From: Ilyomonas sp964249755
GTDB lineage: Bacteria; Bacteroidota; Bacteroidia; Chitinophagales; Chitinophagaceae
Length of the DNA: 64,000 bases
Direction of reading: 5' to 3'
Assembly: GCA_964249755.1 (NCBI GenBank)
Contig: CAXUDB010000002.1
Span: 124,001 to 188,000 of the forward strand
The translations under genes were made by a program, and so were the position numbers. This document shows positions 51,767-60,692 of this stretch, piece by piece. Position 1 is the first letter of the stretch. Each line of letters starts with the position of its first letter. The notes below the pieces were generated by a model, which was not told the origin of the DNA, did no database searches, and saw only the letters and a program-made list of their open reading frames with translations.

Positions 51767-51795
51767 TTGCCCGTTTTAATTAATGGTTAATTTCG
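51767..51795 (+). promoter_or_regulatory. Possible promoter of the oxoamine synthase gene
   Basis: TTTG at 51767-51770 and TAATTTCG at 51788-51795 (seven of eight to TAnnTTTG) are separated by 17 bases, giving a leader of about 30 bases. Confidence 0.35.
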
Positions 51796-51831
51796 TGGCT
51801 TCTCAAAACCACGTTTCTCAATCATTTACTT

Positions 51832-53091
51832 ATGGCAGATATTTTTGAAAAGCTACTTAGAAATGCAGGTCCATTAGGCAAGCACCGCGAACGCGCGCAT
51901 GGTTATTTCGCCTTTCCCAAATTAGAAGGCGAGATAGGGAGCCGCATGAAGTTTCGCGGAAAAGAGATGATTGTGTGGAGCCTGAATAATTATCTGGGTC
52001 TTGCCAATCACCCCGAAGTGAGAAAAGCCGATGCTGATGCGGCTGCTGAATGGGGTTTGGCTTCGCCGATGGGCGCGCGCATGATGAGTGGCAACAGCAA
52101 CTATCACGAACAGTTAGAAAGAGAATTGGCCCAGTTTGAAGGAAAAGAGGATGCCATTCTGCTAAACTACGGTTACCAGGGCATCATGAGTACCATTGAT
52201 ACACTATGTGGACGCCACGATGTAATTGTGTATGATGCCGAAAGCCATGCCTGTATTATAGATGGCTTGCGCCTTCATCCTGGTCATCGCTATGTGTTTA
52301 AGCATAACGACATCGAGGATTTAAAAAAGCAACTGGAACGCTCAACTGCATTGATAGAAAAGCAGAATAGCGGCGGCATACTCGTAATTACCGAAGGCGT
52401 GTTTGGCATGGCGGGCGACCAGGGAAAACTGAAGGAAATCTGCGACCTGAAAGATACTTACGAGTTTCGTCTTTTGGTAGATGACGCTCATGGTTTTGGC
52501 ACATTGGGAAAAACAGGCGCGGGGGCCGGTGAGGAACAAGGCTGTCAGGATAAAATAGATTTATATTTTTCAACATTTGCCAAATCCATGGCTTCAATCG
52601 GCGCTTTCTTAGCCGGCGATAAAGCGATCATTGATTACATCCGGTATAGCATCCGTTCGCAGATTTTTGCCAAGAGCTTACCTATGCCTTTTGTTATTGG
52701 CAACCTAAAGCGCTTAGAGCTATTGCGCAACATGCCAGAACTCAAAGAGAAGCTGTGGAGCAATGCCCACAAATTACAATCGGGGTTGAAAGAAAAAGGG
52801 TTTGACATTGGTAAAACCGATAGCCCGGTAACACCCGTGTATATGAAAGGCGGTGTAGAAGAAGCCACTGCTATGGTAATGGATTTGCGCGAGAACTATA
52901 ATATTTTCTGTTCCATTGTTTCGTATCCGGTGATACCAAAAGGGAATATCATTTTCCGAATGATTCCCACCGCGATTCATACTGATGAAGATATCGAACT
53001 GACGCTGAAAGCGTTTACAGAAACAAAGCCAAAGTTAGATGCAGGATATTATAAAGCGGAGATGATTCCGGATATGGCGGAAAGCAAATAA
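51832..53091 (+). CDS. Alpha-oxoamine synthase (serine palmitoyltransferase / cysteate acyltransferase type)
   Basis: The 419-residue PLP enzyme condenses an amino acid with an acyl-CoA or acyl-ACP. Motifs: SLNNYLGLANHPEV, DDAHGFGTLGKTG, the PLP lysine in STFAKSMASIGAF and FRMIPTAIHTDEDI near the end. The family also contains KBL and BioF, but no biotin genes are adjacent and the length fits the Bacteroidota sphingolipid (serine palmitoyltransferase) or sulfonolipid (cysteate acyltransferase) enzymes. Which amino acid is used cannot be told by eye. Sulfonolipids are linked to gliding, and gldH is present in this genome. Confidence 0.85.
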   Translation: MADIFEKLLRNAGPLGKHRERAHGYFAFPKLEGEIGSRMKFRGKEMIVWSLNNYLGLANHPEVRKADADAAAEWGLASPMGARMMSGNSNYHEQLERELAQFEGKEDAILLNYGYQGIMSTIDTLCGRHDVIVYDAESHACIIDGLRLHPGHRYVFKHNDIEDLKKQLERSTALIEKQNSGGILVITEGVFGMAGDQGKLKEICDLKDTYEFRLLVDDAHGFGTLGKTGAGAGEEQGCQDKIDLYFSTFAKSMASIGAFLAGDKAIIDYIRYSIRSQIFAKSLPMPFVIGNLKRLELLRNMPELKEKLWSNAHKLQSGLKEKGFDIGKTDSPVTPVYMKGGVEEATAMVMDLRENYNIFCSIVSYPVIPKGNIIFRMIPTAIHTDEDIELTLKAFTETKPKLDAGYYKAEMIPDMAESK

Positions 53092-53120
53092 AACAGTGTA
53101 ACACTGTAGTTAATTGATAT

Positions 53121-53160
53121 AAAAACCGGCTGGCTTATTATAAAGCCAGCCGGTTTTATT
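53121..53160 (+). terminator. Terminator after the oxoamine synthase gene
   Basis: AAAACCGGCTGGCTT and AAGCCAGCCGGTTTT form a 15-bp perfect stem followed by T-rich sequence. Confidence 0.9.
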
Positions 53161-53369
53161 TATTTCTGTTTCATTGTTGCTTAGCATTACTGATTTATAA
53201 ACTTGCTATGCAAGACAGGCTTTCTTTACAATCAGCTTAACGAAACAATGCGCCAGCGGTATTAACTTTATATTTATTTCATAAAATCAGACATTCGTAA
53301 AACGGACTGTGTATTATTCTGACCCCAGTTGTAAGGCAAGGATTCTCCAAAACAGTTGATTGCTTAAAA

Positions 53370-55244
53370 ATGCGCAAATATCTTTTTACTGCTGTACTTT
53401 ACTTTGTGTACTGGCTCCTGTTCTTCTTTCTCGACCGCCTTTTGTTTGTTGTTTATTTCTTTGATAAGCTAAAAGCAAACTCTGCGGCAGAAAACTTCAA
53501 AGTATTTGTCTATGGCTTGTGGATGGATGTTTCGATGGCGGCTTATGTATGTGCACTGCCCCTTTTGTTTTATGTTTTCCACCTGTTTAGACCCTTGCCA
53601 GCCAAGGCAAAAAAATGGCTGCGGATTTATACCCTTTCACTCGTCTCAATTTTTGTTGTTCTTACGGTTGCCGACTTAACTATTTACGAAGACTGGGGCA
53701 GCAAGATCAGCTATAAAGTGGTGGAGTATGCTATTGATTCACCAAAAGAAGCCATCGCAGCAAGCAGTTCGTCACCTGTGCTGTCCTTAGTTTTTATCAT
53801 GACTGTGTTTATATCAGTAGCCGTTTTTTTATACAAAAAGATGACGACCTTTTTTGCGAATGGCATTAGCCCAAAACCTATCCTGGCTATTGCGATAACG
53901 ATATTGCTTATCGGTGCAGAAATAACCGCTGTGCGGGGTGGCTGGCAGCTTGCGCCCATGAATGAAAGCATGGCTTATTTCTCTTCTAAGCCGTTTCTCA
54001 ACTACGCGGCGGTAAATACAGAATGGAGTTTCCTGAACAATGTTTTAAAGAGTAAATTCAGCAAGGGCGGAACCAAAAATCCCTACCAGTATTACCCTAA
54101 AAAGGAAGCTGATGAAGTAGTGCGAAGTTTATATCAGCCTGCAACTGCGCCTACACCTTCTATACTCACTACACAACATCCGAATGTGGTAATCATTATC
54201 ATGGAAAGCTTTACGGCAGATGTGGTGGAGAGTTTAGGCGGCGAGCGGGGTATTGCCCCGAATATGGAAGGGTTGATACAGAAAAGCGTGTTGTTTACCA
54301 ATGCATTTGCTTCGGGCGACAGGACTGACAAGGGAACGGTAGCTGTGCTAAGCGGCTTTCCGGCGCAGGCCATCAACAGCATTATTAAAAACGATAGTAA
54401 GCAGAGGCAACTTCCTTCTATTGCGCAGGTGTTGGCAAAGGCTGGCTATCATACTTCATTTTATTACGGCGGCGAAAGTGAGTTTGTGAATACGAAATCA
54501 TACCTGCTGAGCCATGCTTACAGCACCATCGTGGATAGGAACAGTTTCGAAGAAAAAGACATGAATTCCAAATGGGGCGCTTATGATGAAGTGGTGTTTA
54601 ACCGCCAGTTGTCTGATATGAAACGCGAAGCGCAGCCCTTCTTTTCTACCTTGCTTACGCTTACCAACCACGAGCCTTTTGAATTGCCTACCGCTTCTCA
54701 TTTTGGAAACAATACACTGGAAAATAAATTTCGTAGCACTGCGTGGTATGCCGACTCCTGCATTGGAGATTATATAAGAAAAGCAAGTAAGGAACCTTGG
54801 TATCAAAATACATTGTTCGTGATGGTTGCCGATCATGGGCACTTGTTGCCCCGTAATAAATATGACATCAACGATTATCATCGCTTTCGCATACCGCTGC
54901 TCTTTTTTGGCGGAGTTATTAAGCCGGAATGGCAAGGCAAAAAGATTGATAAAATCGGGAGCCAGACAGATATTGCTGCTACGCTATTGCGGCAGATGAA
55001 TTATCCTGCCAGCGAGTTTATGTGGAGCAAAGATTTATTGAATGAGAACACAAACTCTTTTGCTTTTTATAATTGGGATAATGGCTTTGGCTATGCTACA
55101 CCGCAGCAGGTTATCTCTTTCGATAATGTAGGTAAAACAATTACGTTCCGGCGCAACAATGCGTCTAAGACAACCGATGATTCGCTGCTGGAATGCGGTA
55201 AAGCCTATATGCAGGTTGCCTATGACCAGTATCTTAAGTATTAG
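53370..55244 (+). CDS. LTA synthase-type sulfatase-fold membrane enzyme
   Basis: The 624-residue protein has about five N-terminal membrane helices and an extracellular alkaline-phosphatase-superfamily domain. Motifs: NVVIIIMESFTADVVESLGG (metal-binding Glu), the nucleophile region FASGDRTDKGTVAVLSG with its catalytic Thr, and VMVADHGHLLPRN (metal-binding Asp/His). Gram-negative members transfer phospho-head groups to glycans or lipid A, or release them. Substrate is not predictable here. It faces the NTF2-like gene with 25 bases between and no visible terminator. Confidence 0.9.
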   Translation: MRKYLFTAVLYFVYWLLFFFLDRLLFVVYFFDKLKANSAAENFKVFVYGLWMDVSMAAYVCALPLLFYVFHLFRPLPAKAKKWLRIYTLSLVSIFVVLTVADLTIYEDWGSKISYKVVEYAIDSPKEAIAASSSSPVLSLVFIMTVFISVAVFLYKKMTTFFANGISPKPILAIAITILLIGAEITAVRGGWQLAPMNESMAYFSSKPFLNYAAVNTEWSFLNNVLKSKFSKGGTKNPYQYYPKKEADEVVRSLYQPATAPTPSILTTQHPNVVIIIMESFTADVVESLGGERGIAPNMEGLIQKSVLFTNAFASGDRTDKGTVAVLSGFPAQAINSIIKNDSKQRQLPSIAQVLAKAGYHTSFYYGGESEFVNTKSYLLSHAYSTIVDRNSFEEKDMNSKWGAYDEVVFNRQLSDMKREAQPFFSTLLTLTNHEPFELPTASHFGNNTLENKFRSTAWYADSCIGDYIRKASKEPWYQNTLFVMVADHGHLLPRNKYDINDYHRFRIPLLFFGGVIKPEWQGKKIDKIGSQTDIAATLLRQMNYPASEFMWSKDLLNENTNSFAFYNWDNGFGYATPQQVISFDNVGKTITFRRNNASKTTDDSLLECGKAYMQVAYDQYLKY

Positions 55245-55269
55245 CGTATCAGGCTTTGGAAAGAAAAGA

Positions 55270-55629
55270 TTAGGATTCGCTATCTTTTATAATCTCCATG
55301 CTTTTTATCTTCTCGTTTACGAAGGTATATACATGATGTACCGTGCCATCAAACACAACACTATCCTGCAAATCTTTTACTAACTGGTGAACTTCAACAT
55401 CTGCTTTATCGTTGGGCAGCATAGTAATTGAAACCGGCGTTACTACCGGGTTTACTTCCTTCCACTGTCTGGTCCAGTATTCTCTCACTTCGTTGTAGCC
55501 GTTTACATAGCCACCTTCCCAGCCGTTGGGCCAGTGCACATCTTCGTGCATGAAAGAGAAAACAAAACCGATGTCTCTTTTATTGAAGGCATTATAGACT
55601 TGCTGAATAATATGCGTATAGTCTGCCAT
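55270..55629 (-). CDS. NTF2-like/SnoaL family small protein
   Basis: The 119-residue protein has the cone-shaped NTF2-like pattern: IQQVYNAFNKRDIGFVFSFM, HEDVHWPNGWEGG, a WTRQWKEVNPVV segment and ending strands VHHVYTFVNEKI. Such proteins bind small ligands or act as isomerases, and many have no known substrate. It begins two bases upstream of the amylase stop region on the same strand, so the two are probably in separate but adjacent units. Confidence 0.8.
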   Translation of the reverse strand: MADYTHIIQQVYNAFNKRDIGFVFSFMHEDVHWPNGWEGGYVNGYNEVREYWTRQWKEVNPVVTPVSITMLPNDKADVEVHQLVKDLQDSVVFDGTVHHVYTFVNEKIKSMEIIKDSES

Positions 55630-55631
55630 CG

Positions 55632-56996
55632 TTAATAGGAATATACTTTATAGCCCCAGGCAGGCAGCGTTATCTTTTCGTTTTTATGCAGTTCATCCAT
55701 TTTTTTGCTGAAGACATCCTGCATGATGGGTGACATAGAATAGCTGATAGTAAACGTCTGCGGCTGACTGCTCAGGTTCGTCATTACCATCACTTTCTGA
55801 TTGCCGCTTTGCCTTACAAAGGCATAAACCGCTTTATCGTTTGAGGTTGATAATTTGGTAAACGAGGCATCTGCATCTAATGCTTTGTTGTTTTTGCGCA
55901 GCCCTAACAAGGTTTTATAAAACGGAGCACGTGCATATTTGCCGAACGTGATGGTGTCTTTGTAAAAGAACGAAATGCTGTCTAAAAAAGGTTCCTCCTG
56001 TCCGCTGTAAACTAGGGGCACTGCGTGCTCCAGTGTTTGCGTGAGCACAGCAAAGGGTGCATGAACTGCACCGGGCATGGTAGCGTAGTCAGCTTTGTTC
56101 CAGCTGTTTTCATCGTGGTTGCTGGTGAAATACATCTGGATGGCGTTGGCAGGGTAAATACTGTCATCATGATTGATGACCGAATCTAATGCCATGGCAG
56201 TGCGCCTGCCGGCCGCAATATCATTCATGGTATGAAACACATCCCAGGGATAAATGGCATCGAAACCTGCGGTAATGTATTCCGGCGCGTCTACTTCGGC
56301 CAGCATGAATAAATTTCTTTTATACTTTGGATCGGTTAACGCAGTCTGTTTTAGTTCGGCATTCGCTTTCTTCCAGAAATCAAGTGTTGGACCATCCGCA
56401 TGGTCGCAACGGAAGCCATCTATATCAGTCTCCGTTATCCAGTATTTCATGTCGGCAATCATGGAGTCTATCATCTCGGGGTTGGCATAGTTTAGCTTGC
56501 GGGTGTCGGTCCAGTCGAACTCTACTTTTGCTTTGCCGGTGCTGTCTTTTACATAAAAATCGGGATGTTTGGTAAGCCAGTAATGATCGCCGCCGGTGTG
56601 GTTGGGCACCCAATCTATCACCACCTTGAAGCCTTTACTGTGAGCGAGGTTCACGAGATGTTTCCAGTCGGAAATATTGCCGAATTCGGGATTGATTTTG
56701 GTGTAATCTGATACGGCATAATAACTGCCGAGTGCTCCTTTTCTATCTGCCTTACTAATTGGGTTGATGGGCATAAACCAGAGTGTTTGCACGCCCATTT
56801 CCTTCAGCCGGTCGAGGTGCGGCTCGAAGGCTCTGAATGTGCCTTCCGGTGTGTATTGCCTGACGTTTACTTCGTACACATTGCCTTGGAGAATCCAGGC
56901 GGGGTGACCGTCTTTGAGCGAATCCTGTTGCGCGAGCGCAGAACTACTAACGAACAATAGCAGAAGCAAGCCGAAGAGCAAGAATCTTTGTTTCAT
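55632..56996 (-). CDS. Secreted GH13 alpha-amylase family enzyme
   Basis: The 454-residue protein starts with a signal peptide (MKQRFLLFGLLLLLFVSSSA, at ATG 56996; the frame upstream to 57224 is not credible). It carries the GH13 regions VIDWVPNHTGGDHYW, IDGFRCDHADG (nucleophile Asp), LAEVDAPEY (acid/base Glu) and FTSNHDENSW (third Asp). It hydrolyses alpha-1,4-glucans or oligosaccharides in the periplasm or outside. No SusCD gene is adjacent. The C-terminal beta domain is short. Confidence 0.92.
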   Translation of the reverse strand: MKQRFLLFGLLLLLFVSSSALAQQDSLKDGHPAWILQGNVYEVNVRQYTPEGTFRAFEPHLDRLKEMGVQTLWFMPINPISKADRKGALGSYYAVSDYTKINPEFGNISDWKHLVNLAHSKGFKVVIDWVPNHTGGDHYWLTKHPDFYVKDSTGKAKVEFDWTDTRKLNYANPEMIDSMIADMKYWITETDIDGFRCDHADGPTLDFWKKANAELKQTALTDPKYKRNLFMLAEVDAPEYITAGFDAIYPWDVFHTMNDIAAGRRTAMALDSVINHDDSIYPANAIQMYFTSNHDENSWNKADYATMPGAVHAPFAVLTQTLEHAVPLVYSGQEEPFLDSISFFYKDTITFGKYARAPFYKTLLGLRKNNKALDADASFTKLSTSNDKAVYAFVRQSGNQKVMVMTNLSSQPQTFTISYSMSPIMQDVFSKKMDELHKNEKITLPAWGYKVYSY

Positions 56997-57217
56997 ATTG
57001 TTACTGTTTATGGCAAACACGTCGGTAAAGATATTGTGGAAACAGGCTGGAGGAAAAGAGGGCGTTGATTTTTTATAAGAAAAAGAAAACCAGGTTGTGA
57101 TGGCGAAGACCATAGTTAGAAGGCGTTTGGTGGGAGAGCGATCTTTTATAAAAGATTCAAAGAGCCCAGCATTGCTACAAGCACTGCTATGGAGATGCGG
57201 AATAACCGTAAAAAAGA

Positions 57218-58354
57218 TTAGCACATCGTTTTTAGTAAACTAACTACCGCATCTGCTTCTTCCTTTGTATTGTGCTTGCTGAACGAAAAGCGAACGGCAA
57301 CTACATCTTTACCGGGATAAACACCTGCAATGACATGGCTGCCCGCGCTGGCGCCACTGGTGCAGGCGCTGCCGCCGGAGGCGCAGATGTGATGAATATC
57401 GAGGTTGAAAAGCAGCATGTCTGTTTTATCGGTACGCGGAAAAGCCACGTTCAGAATGGTGTAGAGCGTGCTGCCGAAGGCATCGCCGTTGAAGGAAATG
57501 CCGGGTATTTCTTTTTGCAGACAATCTGCCATGTAAAGCCTCAGATCATTTATATATTTTGAATCGTTTTCATAGTTGTCGGTTGCTATTTGCAGGGCTT
57601 TTGCGAAGCCGACAATGCCGTATAGGTTCTCGGTTCCTGCACGCATGTTGCGCTCCTGCGAGCCGCCGTTGATAAAGGGGTGAATTTTTACATTCTCGTT
57701 GATGTATAAAATGCCAACGCCTTTGGGGCCGTGAAACTTATGCGCTGCGCCGGTGATGAAATGAACGGGCGTGTTTCGTAAATCGAACGGAAAATGACCG
57801 ACAGTTTGCACCGTATCGCTGTGGAAGATGGCATCGTATTGTTTGCATAGATTGCCTATTGCATGAATGTCGGACAGGTTGCCGATTTCGTTGTTGGCGT
57901 GCATTAATGTGACTAAACATTTCGCACTTGTTTCCTGAAGCAACTGTTCCAGATCGTTCAAATCAATATGACCGTTCGGTAACAGTTTTACATAACTCAC
58001 GCCTATGCCCCTCTCTTTCTCCAATGCCTGCACGGTGTGCAAGGTTGCATGGTGCTCGATGGAAGAAGTAATGATGTGTTTGCAGCCTAAATCATCAGTC
58101 GCGGCATTGATGGCAGTATTGCTGCTTTCGGTGCCGCCACTGGTGAAAAAGATTTCGGCAGGTTTTGCATTTAAAATTTTAGCTACGCTTTTCCTTGCAT
58201 TCTCTATTGCCAGGCGGCTTTCTCTTCCGTAACTATAAATAGAAGACGGATTGCCAAAATGCGTGGTGAGATACGGCATCATGGCACCGAGCACTTCGGG
58301 GTCTAAAGGTGTGGTAGCGGCGTTATCGAAATAAATGCGTGTGGCTGTGTTCAT
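57218..58354 (-). CDS. Cysteine desulfurase (NifS/IscS type)
   Basis: The 378-residue PLP enzyme removes sulfur from cysteine for Fe-S clusters and thio-modifications. It shows FDNAATTPLDPEV, SGGTESSNTAI, the PLP lysine in TGAAHKFHGPKGVG and the active Cys in SGGSACTSGASAGSHV. No isc/suf genes are adjacent, so its sulfur acceptor is open. RluD-type synthase lies upstream on the same strand after about 40 bases. Confidence 0.93.
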   Translation of the reverse strand: MNTATRIYFDNAATTPLDPEVLGAMMPYLTTHFGNPSSIYSYGRESRLAIENARKSVAKILNAKPAEIFFTSGGTESSNTAINAATDDLGCKHIITSSIEHHATLHTVQALEKERGIGVSYVKLLPNGHIDLNDLEQLLQETSAKCLVTLMHANNEIGNLSDIHAIGNLCKQYDAIFHSDTVQTVGHFPFDLRNTPVHFITGAAHKFHGPKGVGILYINENVKIHPFINGGSQERNMRAGTENLYGIVGFAKALQIATDNYENDSKYINDLRLYMADCLQKEIPGISFNGDAFGSTLYTILNVAFPRTDKTDMLLFNLDIHHICASGGSACTSGASAGSHVIAGVYPGKDVVAVRFSFSKHNTKEEADAVVSLLKTMC

Positions 58355-58392
58355 TGGTGAGTGTTTGGCTATATCGTTTGCCTACAGAACGT

Positions 58393-59436
58393 TTATAGTG
58401 GCTGCGGCTTTACATAGTCTCTCCACTTTTGAATTACGTTGCTCATGTCGTTTGGCAACGGCGCAAAAAAGTTCATGCGTTCGCCTGTTTTCGGATGGTC
58501 GAAGCCCAGCGTTTGCGCGTGAAGCGTGATGCGCGGGCAGACTTCGAAACAGTTGTCGACAAACTGCTTGTATTTACTAAAAATGGTTCCCTTCAGAATT
58601 TTATCGCCACCGTATTCCCAATCGTTGAATAAGGTGTGACCGATGTACTTCATGTGTACGCGGATCTGGTGGGTTCTGCCGGTTTCGAGCACACATTCCA
58701 CCAACGTGACGTAGTGAAAGCGCTCGAGCACTTTATAATGAGTAACAGCATATTTGCCATGATCGCCTTCGGGGTACGCATCGAATATTTTGCGGAACCG
58801 CAGGTGGCGCGCTATGTGTGCATTTACAGTGCCTTCGTCTTCCTTCATATCGCCCCACACCAGCGCTATATATTTTCTGGCTGTGGTATGTAGATAAAAC
58901 TGTTTGGCTAAGTGCGAAGCTGCATGGTCTGTTTTTGCCACTACGAGCAGCCCGGTTGTGTTTTTATCTATGCGGTGCACCAGGCCGTAACGGGGCAAAT
59001 CTTCTTCGTTCAGCGAAGGATTTTGTTCTAATAAATGATAAGCAATGCCATTTAGCAATGTACCGGTATAATTGCCCACGCCGGGATGCACGACAATATT
59101 TGCGGGTTTGTTAATAACCATTACCGTATCATCTTCGTACACAATGTTCAGCGGAATCGGTTCGGGCAGAATCTGTCCATGGTCGGGCGACCGTTCTATC
59201 ATTACGGTGATCTCATCGCCGGGCTTTATGCGGTAATTGCTTTTGATTTCTTTTTCGTTTACCGTTACAAAACCCGCCTCGATGCCTTTCTGAATTTTAT
59301 TGCGCGTGAGATTGTACAGGCGGGCGTGCAGCCATTTATCTATGCGCATTGGCTCCTGACCTTTATCTATTGTATACGTCTGGCGCTCGTACAATTCATC
59401 CTGCAGGTCAACAAAAAAGTCTTTCAGTTCAGGCAT
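58393..59436 (-). CDS. RluA-family pseudouridine synthase (RluD type)
   Basis: The 347-residue enzyme isomerises uridines in 23S rRNA. An S4 RNA-binding domain (MRIDKWLHARLYNLTRNKIQ) precedes the catalytic domain with GLVHRIDKNTTGLLVVAKTD, where the Asp of HRID is the catalytic residue, and LETGRTHQIRVHMKYIGH. The presence of S4 and the length favour RluD over RluA. It precedes the cysteine desulfurase in the same direction. Confidence 0.9.
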   Translation of the reverse strand: MPELKDFFVDLQDELYERQTYTIDKGQEPMRIDKWLHARLYNLTRNKIQKGIEAGFVTVNEKEIKSNYRIKPGDEITVMIERSPDHGQILPEPIPLNIVYEDDTVMVINKPANIVVHPGVGNYTGTLLNGIAYHLLEQNPSLNEEDLPRYGLVHRIDKNTTGLLVVAKTDHAASHLAKQFYLHTTARKYIALVWGDMKEDEGTVNAHIARHLRFRKIFDAYPEGDHGKYAVTHYKVLERFHYVTLVECVLETGRTHQIRVHMKYIGHTLFNDWEYGGDKILKGTIFSKYKQFVDNCFEVCPRITLHAQTLGFDHPKTGERMNFFAPLPNDMSNVIQKWRDYVKPQPL

Positions 59437-59623
59437 GCCGCAAAAATAAGTTAGGATAATTATAAATACATTGTTATAAAAAGCGGAGGATGTTGCAGAG
59501 TGAAATTGAACAAAAAGAAAACAATTCTTTGGTTCTTTCTTCCTTCACATCTGCAAGTGTGGACTTCATTTTGCAGAACCGTTTTGCCTCTCATGCAAAC
59601 TGACGGCACAAAAACACAGATAT

Positions 59624-60496
59624 ATGAACACACCGGATACTATTACCATCGGCGGAAAGACGCAACATCCCATCACCGTAAACCGTTTAGGTTATGGCAC
59701 GATGCGCCTTACCGGTGAAGGTTTTTATGGCGAGCCGCCAAAAAGGGACGAAGCCCTGGAAATATTGCGGCAGTGCCCCGCGCACGGCGTCAACTTTATA
59801 GACACAGCCGATTATTATGGCGAGAGCGTTACTAACCGCCTCATCTGCGAAGCGCTGTATCCTTACTCTGATGATTTGGTGATCTGCACTAAAGTGGGCG
59901 CAACAAGAAAACTCGATAAAAGCTGGGTTCCCTTCTTCACACCCGACAACCTGCGCACCAGCATTGAAAACAACCTGCGTGTTTTAAAGTTAGACCAGAT
60001 TACGTTGGTTCACTTTAGAGTGATGAGTCCTAAAGGATTTGAAGAGGGTTTGGAAGCGATGTTTCAAATGCAGCAGGAAGGAAAAATATTGCACGTAGGC
60101 GTTAGCAATGTTACCCGCGAACAATTAGAAAAAGCAATGGCCTTTGGTGAGATTGCTACTGTAGAGAATATGTATGGTCATGCGCAGAGGGGTGATTTAA
60201 ATCAACATGGCGTTACCCGGGGAGCAGAGGATATTTTACCGCTTTGCGAAAAGAATGAGATTCCGCTGGTTCCTTTCTTTTCGATACAAACCGCGCAAGA
60301 TAAAAAAGACGAACGCATAACTGAAGTAGCCAATAGATACGGCGTATCGGAAGCCGCCATGAACATCGCTTGGTTGCTGCATCATTCGCCATGGATATTA
60401 CCTATTCCTGGTACTTCTTCGCTGGCACATTTTGAAGAAAACTGCAAAGCAGCAGCTATTCAACTTACAGAAGAAGATATGGCTTACTTAGGTTGA
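59624..60496 (+). CDS. Aldo/keto reductase
   Basis: The 290-residue TIM-barrel oxidoreductase reduces aldehydes or ketones with NADPH. The catalytic set is visible: FIDTADYYGESVTN (Asp and Tyr), VICTKVGA (Lys) and LVHFRVM (His), with the C-terminal cofactor block PIPGTSSLAHFEENCKAA. It is in the AKR superfamily branch of general stress reductases. The substrate is unknown. A terminator follows about 80 bases downstream. Confidence 0.9.
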   Translation: MNTPDTITIGGKTQHPITVNRLGYGTMRLTGEGFYGEPPKRDEALEILRQCPAHGVNFIDTADYYGESVTNRLICEALYPYSDDLVICTKVGATRKLDKSWVPFFTPDNLRTSIENNLRVLKLDQITLVHFRVMSPKGFEEGLEAMFQMQQEGKILHVGVSNVTREQLEKAMAFGEIATVENMYGHAQRGDLNQHGVTRGAEDILPLCEKNEIPLVPFFSIQTAQDKKDERITEVANRYGVSEAAMNIAWLLHHSPWILPIPGTSSLAHFEENCKAAAIQLTEEDMAYLG

Positions 60497-60573
60497 TGGG
60501 AATATTAGGAGAGATTGTTGAGCTTTTTATCTTACCGGTCATTTTTTCGTTTAAAAAAGACAACCTATTTTTT

Positions 60574-60612
60574 AACCAGAAGGCTCAAGCCGTGACGAGC
60601 CTTCTGGTTTTA
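60574..60612 (+). terminator. Terminator after the aldo/keto reductase gene
   Basis: AACCAGAAGGCTC and GAGCCTTCTGGTT form a perfect 13-bp stem followed by T-rich sequence. It also lies inside a 67-codon open frame at 60493, which is therefore not a gene. Confidence 0.88.
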
Positions 60613-60692
60613 CTAAACGGCAAAGCAAAGAAGGGGCATAAAACCCTGCCACTCATTTATTTCGCAATGCCTAATTTTGCGGCTTTATACTT

